7,196 bases of DNA from contig DAOWNM010000139.1 of the NCBI GenBank assembly GCA_030642565.1, forward strand, positions 1 to 7,196, written 5' to 3'. Below are positions 1 through 6,092 of this stretch, one piece after another. Each line of letters begins with the position of its first letter. The stretch's first letter is position 1. The position numbers and the translations under genes are program-made. Source of the DNA: Bacteroidota bacterium. Its GTDB lineage: Bacteria; Bacteroidota; Bacteroidia; Bacteroidales; GCA-2748055. The notes beneath the pieces are model-generated. The model did not search any database. It saw only the letters and a program-made list of their open reading frames with translations, and was not told where the DNA came from.

Positions 1-1513
1 GACCAAGACCACAGAGTGAAGTATCCTTGATCACCTCACCCAGATTGCGTAACCTGACCAGGTCGCTCTCTTCTCCCTTCCCTTCACAAATCCTTTCCAG
101 CAATTCGAGAAACCTCTTGTTTCCGATCCTACAGGGTGCACATTTTCCGCACGACTCCTCCACGGTAAAATCAAGATAGAACTTTGCAATGGAGACCATA
201 CAGTCGTCCTCGTCCATCACAATCATCCCTCCCGAACCCATCATGGAGCCGTTGGCAATCAGGTTCTCATAATCAATGGAAGTATCCAGGTGTTTCTCGG
301 TAAGACATCCACCAGAAGGTCCACCGGTCTGCACCGCCTTAAATTTCTTTCCGTCTTTAATACCTCCACCTATCTCAAATATTACTTCGCGAAGGGTGGT
401 ACCCATAGGAACCTCTATCAGTCCCACATTGTTAATTTTACCCGCCAGAGCAAACACCTTGGTCCCCTTGGAGCTCTCTGTACCAATGCTGCTAAACCAA
501 TCGGCTCCTTTCAATATGATCACAGGCACGTTAGCCAGGGTCTCCACATTATTTACGTTGGTTGGTTTTCCCAAATAGCCACTCTCGGCAGGGAAAGGAG
601 GCTTCAGGGAGGGTTCGCCCCTGTCACCCTCCATGGAGTGGATCAGGGCAGTCTCTTCACCACATACAAAGGCCCCTGCTCCATACTTCAAATCAATATC
701 GAAATTGAATCCGGAACCCAGAATATCCTTGCCAAGCAGTCCATACTCCCTGGCCTGTGCAATAGCTGTTTTCAGACGCGCAATGGCCAGGGGATACTCT
801 GCCCTGATATAGATATAACCCATATCAGCACCGATACAACGACCCACAACAGCCATGGCTTCAAGCACTGAATGGGGGTCACCCTCCAGGATGGAGCGAT
901 CCATAAATGCACCAGGGTCTCCTTCATCTGCATTACATACTACATATTTCTGATCGGCCTCATTCTTCCTGGCAAAATCCCACTTCAGTCCGGTCGGAAA
1001 ACCTGCTCCTCCCCGACCTCTAAGTCCGGAAGCCTTTATCAACTCAATGGTCTCTTCAGGTGTCTGGTTGGTAAGCACTTCACCCAAAGCCCGGTAACCA
1101 TCCCTTGCAATATACTCATCAATAATCCCCGGATCGATCACACCACAATTTCGCAGAGCAATCCTCAACTGTTTTTTGTAGAAACCCATATGTTTGGAGT
1201 CCTCCACAGGTGCCTCAGTTTCAGGATCGGTATAGAGTAGTCGCTCCACCCTTCTTCCCTTGATCACATGTTCCTCAACAATCTCTTCAGCATCTTCAGG
1301 TTTTACCTGGGTATAGAAAGTATTGTCGGGCATCACCTTAACAATGGGACCCTTTTCACAGAATCCGAAACAACCGGTCATAATCACCTGGACAGTCTCC
1401 TCGAGACCCTGCTTCGAAAGCTCCTTTTTTAGCTTCTCCGCGATGATGTCGCTCTCCTGAGACTTACATCCGGTGCCGCCGCAAACAAGCAAATACATGC
1501 TGTATTTTGACAT
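1..1513 (-). CDS. hndC: NADH-binding flavoprotein subunit of a hydrogenase/NADH:ferredoxin-type complex (HndC/HydB/NuoF family), 3' end outside window
   Basis: This is the 51-kDa-type subunit that binds NADH and FMN and passes electrons to iron-sulfur clusters. It is cytoplasmic and works with an [FeFe]-hydrogenase or related catalytic subunit. I translated 504 codons before the left edge. Residues 1 to about 100 form a thioredoxin-like 2Fe-2S domain with C11, C16, C48 and C52. The FMN/NADH core follows, with GLRGRGGAGFPTGLKW at 163-178, NADEGDP at 194-200 and CGEET at 284-288. The N3-type 4Fe-4S site is C455, C458, C461 and C501, so the window ends just after the fourth ligand. The extra N-terminal domain is typical of HndC/HydB and absent from plain respiratory NuoF. 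Such proteins usually continue into a 2x[4Fe-4S] ferredoxin domain, which would lie beyond base 1. The start is set by a strong Shine-Dalgarno site 7 nt upstream. Family assignment is firm; the exact complex (bifurcating hydrogenase or other) is inferred. Confidence 0.93.
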   Translation of the reverse strand, partial: MSKYSMYLLVCGGTGCKSQESDIIAEKLKKELSKQGLEETVQVIMTGCFGFCEKGPIVKVMPDNTFYTQVKPEDAEEIVEEHVIKGRRVERLLYTDPETEAPVEDSKHMGFYKKQLRIALRNCGVIDPGIIDEYIARDGYRALGEVLTNQTPEETIELIKASGLRGRGGAGFPTGLKWDFARKNEADQKYVVCNADEGDPGAFMDRSILEGDPHSVLEAMAVVGRCIGADMGYIYIRAEYPLAIARLKTAIAQAREYGLLGKDILGSGFNFDIDLKYGAGAFVCGEETALIHSMEGDRGEPSLKPPFPAESGYLGKPTNVNNVETLANVPVIILKGADWFSSIGTESSKGTKVFALAGKINNVGLIEVPMGTTLREVIFEIGGGIKDGKKFKAVQTGGPSGGCLTEKHLDTSIDYENLIANGSMMGSGGMIVMDEDDCMVSIAKFYLDFTVEESCGKCAPCRIGNKRFLELLERICEGKGEESDLVRLRNLGEVIKDTSLCGLG

Positions 1514-1520
1514 TTCCGTT

Positions 1521-1527
1521 CCTCCTT
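1521..1527 (-). promoter_or_regulatory. Strong Shine-Dalgarno site of the HndC-like gene
   Basis: The minus strand reads AAGGAGG, 7 nt before the ATG at 1513, starting inside the TAA stop codon of the upstream HndB-like gene. It fixes the HndC start. It is notable because most other starts in this window have no recognisable Shine-Dalgarno sequence, as is usual in Bacteroidota. Confidence 0.8.
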
Positions 1528-1929
1528 TTATTCCTTTGACTCTATTGTTTCATAGTTCACCGGGATGATCCCATCCACCAGTTCACCACCTTTAATATAT
1601 TTCTCAATGATCTCGTCGGCTTTTTCCCTATTAACACCGCCAAAAACAATGGGCTCACTACCCGGAAGCTTCACCTCGATGGTAGGTTCAGCATAGCAAT
1701 AGCCCATGCACCCGACCTGGGTAACAATGGCATCCACTCCGCGCTTCTCCAACTCTTCGATTATAAACTCCATGGTCTCCTTGGCGCCGGAGGCAATACC
1801 GCAGGTAGCCATGGCCACCTTCACCTGCACCAGGTTTTCAGCATCCTCACCCTTCTCCCGTGTTTGTAATCCTGATACTTGTTCATCACGGATCTTTTTC
1901 AGATCTGCCAGCGATTTAATCTTGCTCAT
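1528..1929 (-). CDS. hndB: HndB-like thioredoxin-fold (2Fe-2S) ferredoxin domain protein
   Basis: A 133-residue cytoplasmic electron-transfer subunit of the kind encoded next to NuoF-like subunits of NAD(P)-linked [FeFe]-hydrogenases (HndB in Desulfovibrio). Residues 1-35 are a charged helical leader (SLADLKKIRDE near the start). The thioredoxin-like domain follows, with TCGIASGA around C43 and a GCMGYC motif at C74/C78, then EP and the final strand and helix. Three candidate cluster cysteines are visible (C43, C74, C78). The HndC N-terminal domain next door has four in the CxxxxC...CxxxC pattern. From memory, three-cysteine versions with TCGIAAGA are usual for HndB-like proteins, so this is probably a family trait and not damage. 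It is the first gene of the visible operon, and 14 nt separate its stop from the HndC ATG. No NuoE/HndA-like gene lies upstream of it. Confidence 0.88.
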   Translation of the reverse strand: MSKIKSLADLKKIRDEQVSGLQTREKGEDAENLVQVKVAMATCGIASGAKETMEFIIEELEKRGVDAIVTQVGCMGYCYAEPTIEVKLPGSEPIVFGGVNREKADEIIEKYIKGGELVDGIIPVNYETIESKE

Positions 1930-1959
1930 AATGCTTCAAAATTGATTCTCGTGTTACTA

Positions 1960-1990
1960 TAAAGTTATATGATAAGTATATTATTTTCAA
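1960..1990 (-). promoter_or_regulatory. Candidate proximal promoter of the hnd operon (Bacteroidota type)
   Basis: On the minus strand, TTGA (1987-1990) lies 19 bp from TAACTTTA (1960-1967), which differs from the TAnnTTTG -7 consensus only in the last base. Transcription from here would give a leader of roughly 25 nt before the hndB ATG at 1929. The region is very AT-rich, so a chance match is possible. Confidence 0.35.
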
Positions 1991-2090
1991 TGCAATTTTG
2001 TAAAATTTCCGATCTGCATTCCCATGAAATAATTCACTTACTGTTATTTGTTTCACACTTGTAGAGAAAAAAACACGGTCTTCTGTGATG

Positions 2091-2122
2091 CAAAGATACA
2101 TTATTTCATTTCACACATCCAA
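2091..2122 (-). promoter_or_regulatory. Candidate distal promoter of the hnd operon (Bacteroidota type)
   Basis: On the minus strand, TATCTTTG (2091-2098) is a perfect TAnnTTTG -7 element. An ATTG (2120-2123) about 21 bp upstream is an imperfect -33 element. Use of this promoter would give a leader of about 155 nt before hndB. The -7 match is better than at the proximal candidate, but the -33 is weak. Confidence 0.4.
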
Positions 2123-2189
2123 TACCATAATAATTTACCAATAATGCATACTTAGTCTAAATAATTATCAGTAATTCCTACATTTAAGC

Positions 2190-2765
2190 ATGAAAGCACT
2201 GAACCGCTGCCCATGGAGTAGTTCCGATCCAATTTACATGGAGTATCACGACCTGGAATGGGGAGTTCCTGTACGTGATGACCGCAAGCAATTTGAGTTC
2301 CTGGTACTTGAATCGGCCCAGGCAGGACTTAGCTGGATTACCATCCTGAAAAGACGCAAAGGGTACAGAAGGCTCTATGCCGATTTTGATCCGGAGTTGG
2401 TGGCACGGTTTGATGAGGCACGTATTCAAACAATGCTTCAGGATAAAGGAATTATCAGGAACAGAAAGAAAATTGAATCATCTATCAACAATGCCAAGTG
2501 CTTCCTGGAAGTCAGAGAACAATATAGAACTTTTTCCAACTACCTGTGGGGTTTTACTGATGGCAAACAGGTTGTTAACCACTTCGAAAACCTATTGAAG
2601 ATCCCGGCCAACACACCCCTTTCGGATACCATTTCAAAGGATATGAAAAAAAGGGGCTTTCAGTTCCTGGGCTCTACCATTATCTACGCTCACCTTCAGG
2701 CCACCGGTCTTGTAAATGACCATCTGTTGGATTGTTTCAGGCACAGGGAGTGCATAGAGCAATAA
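2190..2765 (+). CDS. tag: DNA-3-methyladenine glycosylase I
   Basis: Removes 3-methyladenine from alkylated DNA by cleaving the N-glycosidic bond, the first step of base excision repair. The 191-residue length is close to the 187 of E. coli Tag, and the alignment is nearly colinear with an offset of three residues. The zinc snap is complete: C7 and H20 at the N-terminus and H178 and C182 near the C-terminus, matching C4/H17/H175/C179 of E. coli. E41 and W49 in the block from LES to GLSWI match the base-recognition residues E38 and W46. YHDLEWGVP (19-27), KKRGFQFLG and GLVNDH are family signatures. The gene is on its own: it diverges from the hnd operon and lies 88 bp before the SPFH gene, which appears to have its own promoter. 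No Shine-Dalgarno site is visible. Confidence 0.97.
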   Translation: MKALNRCPWSSSDPIYMEYHDLEWGVPVRDDRKQFEFLVLESAQAGLSWITILKRRKGYRRLYADFDPELVARFDEARIQTMLQDKGIIRNRKKIESSINNAKCFLEVREQYRTFSNYLWGFTDGKQVVNHFENLLKIPANTPLSDTISKDMKKRGFQFLGSTIIYAHLQATGLVNDHLLDCFRHRECIEQ

Positions 2766-2787
2766 TCTAACCGGAAAAGATCATCTA

Positions 2788-2819
2788 TTTGGATTTACTG
2801 AGAATTTGTGATATTTTTA
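2788..2819 (+). promoter_or_regulatory. Predicted promoter of the SPFH-RHH unit (Bacteroidota type)
   Basis: TTTG at 2788-2791 is followed, after a 20-bp spacer, by TATTTTTA at 2812-2819. The latter differs from the TAnnTTTG -7 consensus in the last base only. The expected start of transcription is near 2825, giving a leader of about 30 nt. The -7 element overlaps the first element of the symmetric operator-like array. Confidence 0.5.
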
Positions 2820-2838
2820 TGATATCATTTCAATATCA
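2809..2838. promoter_or_regulatory. Symmetric operator-like array, three elements at 11-bp phase
   Basis: TGATAT (2809-2814), the perfect palindrome TGATATCA (2820-2827) and ATATCA (2833-2838) are separated by two 5-bp spacers. The whole arrangement is symmetric about position 2823.5, and successive TGATAT or ATATCA elements recur exactly every 11 bp, about one helical turn. The array covers the -7 box and the predicted transcription start of the SPFH-RHH unit, so a bound protein would block RNA polymerase. Arc-family proteins bind paired half-sites about 11 bp apart, and the second gene of this unit encodes such a protein. Binding is inferred; the repeat geometry is seen directly. Confidence 0.55.
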
Positions 2839-2853
2839 TCAAATTCATATCCT

Positions 2854-3711
2854 ATGAAAAAACAAGAAGGAATATACAGAGCCATGTCAGGGTATCTTAT
2901 GCTTTTGATACTACTGATTATTATTCTTGCAACAATATTCAGTTATATAAATGGGATCGTATGGCTGGGAATCACACTCAGCTTCATAATATTCCTGATA
3001 TCAATAGGATTGACTGTTATCAATCCAAACGAATCATCTGTTTTAATTCTTTTTGGGGCTTATAAGGGAACCATTAAGAGAAATGGGTTATTCTGGGTCA
3101 ATCCGTTTTTTGTACGGAAAAAAATATCACTAAGAGCAAGAAATTTTGATAGCGAGACCATCAAGGTAAATGACAAAATCGGAAATCCCATTAAAATAGG
3201 CTGCGTATTGGTTTGGAAAGTTGAAGACACCTATAAAGCCGCTTTTGAAGTAGATGACTATGTTCATTTTGTATATGTACAGAGTGAAACAGCTTTGCGG
3301 AAGCTGGCTGGAATATATCCATATGACAATTTTGAGGATCATGATGCCCAGATTACCCTCAGGGGTGGCGGTGCCGAAGTTAATCATGAGCTTGAGGAAG
3401 AGATCAGGGAAAGGCTGGAAATTGCAGGAATCAAAGTGATTGAGGCAAGAATCAACTTCATTGCCTACTCTGAGGAGATTGCAGGAGCCATGTTAAGAAG
3501 ACAACAGGCAACAGCGGTTGTTGCAGCCAGGTTCAAAATTGTTGAAGGCGCTGTTTCAATGGTTCAGATGGCACTGGAACAACTGATGGAAAAAGAGATT
3601 GTTGACTTTGATGATGATAAAAAAGCAGCCATGGTGAGCAATCTAATGGTTGTACTATGTGGAGATAAGGATCCAAGTCCGGTAATAAATACAGGCACAT
3701 TGCATCAGTAA
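2854..3711 (+). CDS. Membrane-anchored SPFH/band-7 domain protein
   Basis: A 285-residue stomatin/prohibitin/flotillin-type protein. Two hydrophobic segments (about 13-32 and 35-55) anchor it by the N-terminus. The band-7 domain then starts with INPNES (56-61) and ILFGAYKGTIKRNGLFWVNP (65-84). The block around 117-160 includes VQSETALRKLAGIYPYD, and a charged helical region ends in RRQQATAVVAARFKIVEGA. SPFH proteins oligomerise on membranes and scaffold or protect partner proteins; what this subfamily binds is unknown to me. The C-terminal tail from about 255 is acidic and then carries a hydrophobic helix with MVSNLMVVLCG. There is no NfeD-like or FtsH-like partner nearby; the partner gene is instead a small ribbon-helix-helix protein starting 1 nt after this stop codon. 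The ATG has no Shine-Dalgarno site but lies about 30 nt after a predicted transcription start. Confidence 0.9.
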   Translation: MKKQEGIYRAMSGYLMLLILLIIILATIFSYINGIVWLGITLSFIIFLISIGLTVINPNESSVLILFGAYKGTIKRNGLFWVNPFFVRKKISLRARNFDSETIKVNDKIGNPIKIGCVLVWKVEDTYKAAFEVDDYVHFVYVQSETALRKLAGIYPYDNFEDHDAQITLRGGGAEVNHELEEEIRERLEIAGIKVIEARINFIAYSEEIAGAMLRRQQATAVVAARFKIVEGAVSMVQMALEQLMEKEIVDFDDDKKAAMVSNLMVVLCGDKDPSPVINTGTLHQ

Positions 3712-3712
3712 A

Positions 3713-3877
3713 ATGAGTAAAAAGAAAGCTTTTGTCCTCAGGATAGATCCTGTGAAAATGGAAGCATTGGAGAAATGGGCCGCGGATGAATTCCGAAGTA
3801 CAAATGGCCAGATTGAGTGGATCCTGGATCAGGCATTACGGAAAAGTGGGCGAAAGAAATCCGGCAAACCTATTTAA
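3713..3877 (+). CDS. Small Arc-type ribbon-helix-helix DNA-binding protein
   Basis: A 54-residue protein. The N-terminal strand KKAFVLRID (4-12) is the expected DNA-contacting ribbon. Helix A spans roughly 13-26 (PVKMEALEKWAADE), the turn RSTNGQ (28-33) resembles the RSVNSE of phage P22 Arc, and helix B spans about 31-45 (QIEWILDQALRKS). A basic tail (GRKKSGK) follows. Proteins of this fold dimerise and bind operators in tandem. The start codon lies one base after the stop of the SPFH gene and has no Shine-Dalgarno site, which points to translational coupling. The last 8 bp overlap the 3' end of the convergent GroES-like gene. It could be an autoregulator of its own unit, an antitoxin-like protein without a visible toxin, or a regulator of distant genes. 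The fold assignment is good; the target is inferred. Confidence 0.85.
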   Translation: MSKKKAFVLRIDPVKMEALEKWAADEFRSTNGQIEWILDQALRKSGRKKSGKPI

Positions 3878-4253
3878 AGAGATCCTCATCCCTGATCAGC
3901 ATCAAGATGGCAGAGTGGGGAATGATCACATACTGCTCATTGTTAAATTCAATCTCATAGCCGCTCTTTTGCAAATAGATCGCCTCATCACCTTCCTTGG
4001 GTTGCAGGGGCACATATTTCACCTCATCGCCCCTGTCTTTCCAGGGCTCATCTATATCCTGGATGGCAGGGATCGGGTATCCAGGCCCTACTTTAAGCAC
4101 ATAACCACTATGGATCTTCTCCTTCTCCTGGACGCCTGGAGGCAGGTAAAGCCCCGATTTGGTCCTGTCATGCTGGGATTTTGGTTTAATCAGAACCCTG
4201 TCACCCACCACAATGAACTTATTCAGATTTTTCTCTTCGATTTGCAATGTCAT
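3870..4253 (-). CDS. GroES-family co-chaperonin-like protein with enlarged C-terminal half
   Basis: A 127-residue relative of the GroEL lid protein GroES, which is normally about 90-100 residues. VVGDRVLIKPK (15-25) is the first barrel strand pair. The segment 26-49 corresponds to the mobile loop, where GLYLP (34-38) takes the place of the GIVL tripeptide that touches GroEL. GYVLKVGPG (50-58) matches the conserved strand and turn. Residues about 59-85, rich in proline and acidic residues (including DEPW at 68-71), replace the short roof hairpin with a longer insert. YVIIPHSAILMLI (108-120) is the closing strand. A Shine-Dalgarno site AAAGAGG lies 6 nt before the start. No groEL is adjacent. 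It is the last gene of the LiaF-kinase-regulator operon, so it is probably a specialised paralogue and not the housekeeping GroES. Whether it binds GroEL is unknown. Confidence 0.85.
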   Translation of the reverse strand: MTLQIEEKNLNKFIVVGDRVLIKPKSQHDRTKSGLYLPPGVQEKEKIHSGYVLKVGPGYPIPAIQDIDEPWKDRGDEVKYVPLQPKEGDEAIYLQKSGYEIEFNNEQYVIIPHSAILMLIRDEDLFK

Positions 4254-4270
4254 CAGCTGCCTCTTTTTAC

Positions 4271-5032
4271 TTAAAAATTCAGATTCTCCTTTAACACCTG
4301 CATTCCGCTACGGCTCACAGGAACCTTATTTCCATCCCTGAGAATCAGTATAAAGTTACTCTTTTCATAGGGTTCTATCCGTTCAATGCAGGTGATATTT
4401 GCTATATAGGAGCGATGCACCCTCACAAACTGCTGGGAATCCAGGTGTTGTTCAAAATACTTCATGGTTTGCTGTTTCAAATACTTACCCTCATCGGTAT
4501 AGATCATCACATAGTCATCCTGTGCTTCTAAAAAATTTATATCGCTGGTTGAGATCACATGGATCTTACCCGATTTCTTAATAACTACCCTGTGCAATTT
4601 CTCATCGCTCTCAGCAAAGTGCTGACGAATCTTCTCGATACCGCTCTCCTCTTCTACACCTCCCTGCCTTGACTCCAGCCGTGAATTAAGTTTAGAAATA
4701 GCCTCTCTAAAACGTTCCCTGGAAAAAGGCTTCAATAAATAGTCCACCGCATTTCTCTCAAAGGCACGTATGGCAAATTGATCATAAGCGGTGGTAAAGA
4801 TCACCTCAGGCTGATGCTCAAGAACCTCCAGCAATTCAAAACCGGTCAACTTGGGCATCTGGACATCCAGAAAGATGGCATCAGGTTTTAATTCATTGAT
4901 GGCCTTCAGTCCATCAAACCCATTGTCATATTCACCCATGATCTCCAATTCCGGGAACTCTTCCAGATAGGTTCGTAGCAGGTCCCTGGCCGGACGCTCA
5001 TCTTCAACAATGATAATCTTTGCAGTACTCAT
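4271..5032 (-). CDS. LytTR-family response regulator
   Basis: A 253-residue cytoplasmic transcription factor of the LytR/AlgR type. The receiver domain (4-120) carries the acidic pair D11/E12 in VEDERPAR, the phosphoacceptor D56 in FLDVQMP, the switch residues T81 and Y83 in TTAYDQFAIRAF, and K101 in LLKPF. A linker rich in glutamate (121-145) leads to the LytTR DNA-binding domain (146-250), marked by FLEAQDDYVMIYT (167-179) and FVRVHRSYIANI (202-213). All catalytic receiver residues are present, so phosphorylation control is expected. It starts 2 nt after the stop of the cognate histidine kinase and is followed after 17 nt by the GroES-like gene. Likely targets include its own operon, but I could not find convincing LytTR direct repeats in the upstream region. 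Confidence 0.96.
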   Translation of the reverse strand: MSTAKIIIVEDERPARDLLRTYLEEFPELEIMGEYDNGFDGLKAINELKPDAIFLDVQMPKLTGFELLEVLEHQPEVIFTTAYDQFAIRAFERNAVDYLLKPFSRERFREAISKLNSRLESRQGGVEEESGIEKIRQHFAESDEKLHRVVIKKSGKIHVISTSDINFLEAQDDYVMIYTDEGKYLKQQTMKYFEQHLDSQQFVRVHRSYIANITCIERIEPYEKSNFILILRDGNKVPVSRSGMQVLKENLNF

Positions 5033-5034
5033 CT

Positions 5035-6090
5035 CTATATAAATATACGTGGAAATAAAACAGTTACAGTAAAAACTCCATCGTTACCATACCACTGTAC
5101 TGTACCCTTCTCCTGATAGGCCAGCGCAATCCGCTGCCGGACATTCTGAAGCCCCACCCCTGTTCCTTTCATCGAGGGAATCCCAGCGCCATAATCATTG
5201 GTTATCACTGTTTTCATATGCTCCTGATCGTACGTGCATGAAAACCTGACTGTCACCGGGTCGACACTCTCGTAAACACTGTGGCGGATTGCATTTTCGA
5301 ACAGGGGTTGAAAAATCATGGTGGGAACAGGGAAATCTTCACACTCCCGGTTAATGTCAAATTCATATAAGAGTTTCTCCCCAAACCGGATTTTTTCAAT
5401 GGCCAGGTAATCCTGCATTCTGCCCAGCTCTTCTGACAGTTTTACATACTCATTTTCCCGATGTTTTAGCGAATATCTCAGAAAATCTGAAAGCCTGATA
5501 ATCATCTCCCTAGCCTCATCCGGATTGGTCATGGTCAGCGAGGAGATGGAGTTCAAGGAGTTAAACAGGAAATGGGGATTGATCTGGGATTTAAGCATAT
5601 TCAGTTCTGCATCCCTTACCATACCTTTCAACCGCTCCTCCTGTTGCGATCGCTCCTGAAGCTTTTGATTGTTAGAGACCAGGTAATAGATCAATACCAG
5701 TACCAGGTAGACCAGCCCCCCCAACATGGACCTCCAGGCTATTGTACGGTTGAGAAACTCAATATAATCCTCCTGGCTGCTAAAAATTGTATTCAGGACT
5801 CCAATGGTAAGCAGGACCCATGTCCCCATCACAATAATCCCGGCCACAACGTGGGCCATAATTGAATAGAGCGGAGATTGCTTCTGGAACGGGATATACC
5901 TGGTAGGATACCAGGCCAGCAGGCCCATAAAACCAAATAAAAGGTTTGAGATTAAAGCATCAGTAACAACTACCGATATGGGAAAATGAAGAATATAGAG
6001 GTAGAGTACTCCCTGGCTGGCCGAGACCATCAACCAGACCAAGGTGTATATCAGTACCAATCTTCTGTTTCCGATAATGGGATGACTCAT
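5035..6090 (-). CDS. LytS/YehU-type sensor histidine kinase (His_kinase family)
   Basis: A 351-residue membrane kinase. Four hydrophobic segments lie at about 10-34, 40-60, 74-103 and 119-138, with very short connecting loops and no extracytoplasmic sensor domain. Sensing is therefore likely intramembrane or through a partner. A coiled-coil stretch (142-165) leads to the phosphoacceptor H173 in QINPHFLFNSLNS, the signature of this kinase family. The ATP-binding region shows FENAIRH with N266 (N box), D299-x-G301-x-G303 (G1) and GTGVGL at 309-314 (G2). All key residues are present. It lies between a LiaF-like membrane protein (2-nt gap) and a LytTR regulator (2-nt gap). The LiaF-like protein is the natural candidate for modulating the kinase, by analogy with LiaF and LiaS of Bacillus, although LiaS belongs to a different kinase family. 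Confidence 0.96.
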   Translation of the reverse strand: MSHPIIGNRRLVLIYTLVWLMVSASQGVLYLYILHFPISVVVTDALISNLLFGFMGLLAWYPTRYIPFQKQSPLYSIMAHVVAGIIVMGTWVLLTIGVLNTIFSSQEDYIEFLNRTIAWRSMLGGLVYLVLVLIYYLVSNNQKLQERSQQEERLKGMVRDAELNMLKSQINPHFLFNSLNSISSLTMTNPDEAREMIIRLSDFLRYSLKHRENEYVKLSEELGRMQDYLAIEKIRFGEKLLYEFDINRECEDFPVPTMIFQPLFENAIRHSVYESVDPVTVRFSCTYDQEHMKTVITNDYGAGIPSMKGTGVGLQNVRQRIALAYQEKGTVQWYGNDGVFTVTVLFPRIFI

Positions 6091-6092
6091 GG

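Larger units (their letters stand above)
1930..2189. other. AT-rich divergent intergenic region between hndB-like and tag
   Basis: This 260-bp gap holds the control region of the minus-strand hnd operon and presumably of tag. Two candidate minus-strand promoters are listed separately. An interrupted palindrome, AATTTT-GT-AAAATT at 1994-2007, lies between them and could be a protein-binding site or simple AT-rich chance. On the plus strand a TACATTTA element (2179-2186) sits only 3 nt before the tag ATG and has no matching -33 box, so I do not call it a promoter. A 61-codon minus-strand open frame covering most of this gap resembles no family I know and overlaps the hndB start; I treat it as spurious. 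Confidence 0.6.

Noticed and set aside
805..827. A second TGATAT...ATATCA pair, like the elements at 2809-2838
   Set aside because: It lies inside the HndC coding region, encodes conserved family residues, has no 11-bp phase and no central palindrome. It is most likely chance.
276..1240. Plus-strand open frames of 100-193 codons
   Set aside because: They are antisense to the HndC-like gene, whose translation shows continuous conserved motifs across the whole stretch.
1916..2101. Minus-strand open frame of 61 codons upstream of and overlapping hndB
   Set aside because: It lies in AT-rich promoter sequence, overlaps the hndB start in another frame, starts inside the distal promoter region without a ribosome binding site and resembles no known family.
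2179..2186. TACATTTA as a tag promoter -7 element
   Set aside because: There is no -33 element at the right distance, and transcription would start at or inside the start codon.
3786..4274. Plus-strand open frame of 162 codons
   Set aside because: It is antisense to the GroES-like gene and overlaps the RHH gene in another frame. Both of those show clear family motifs.
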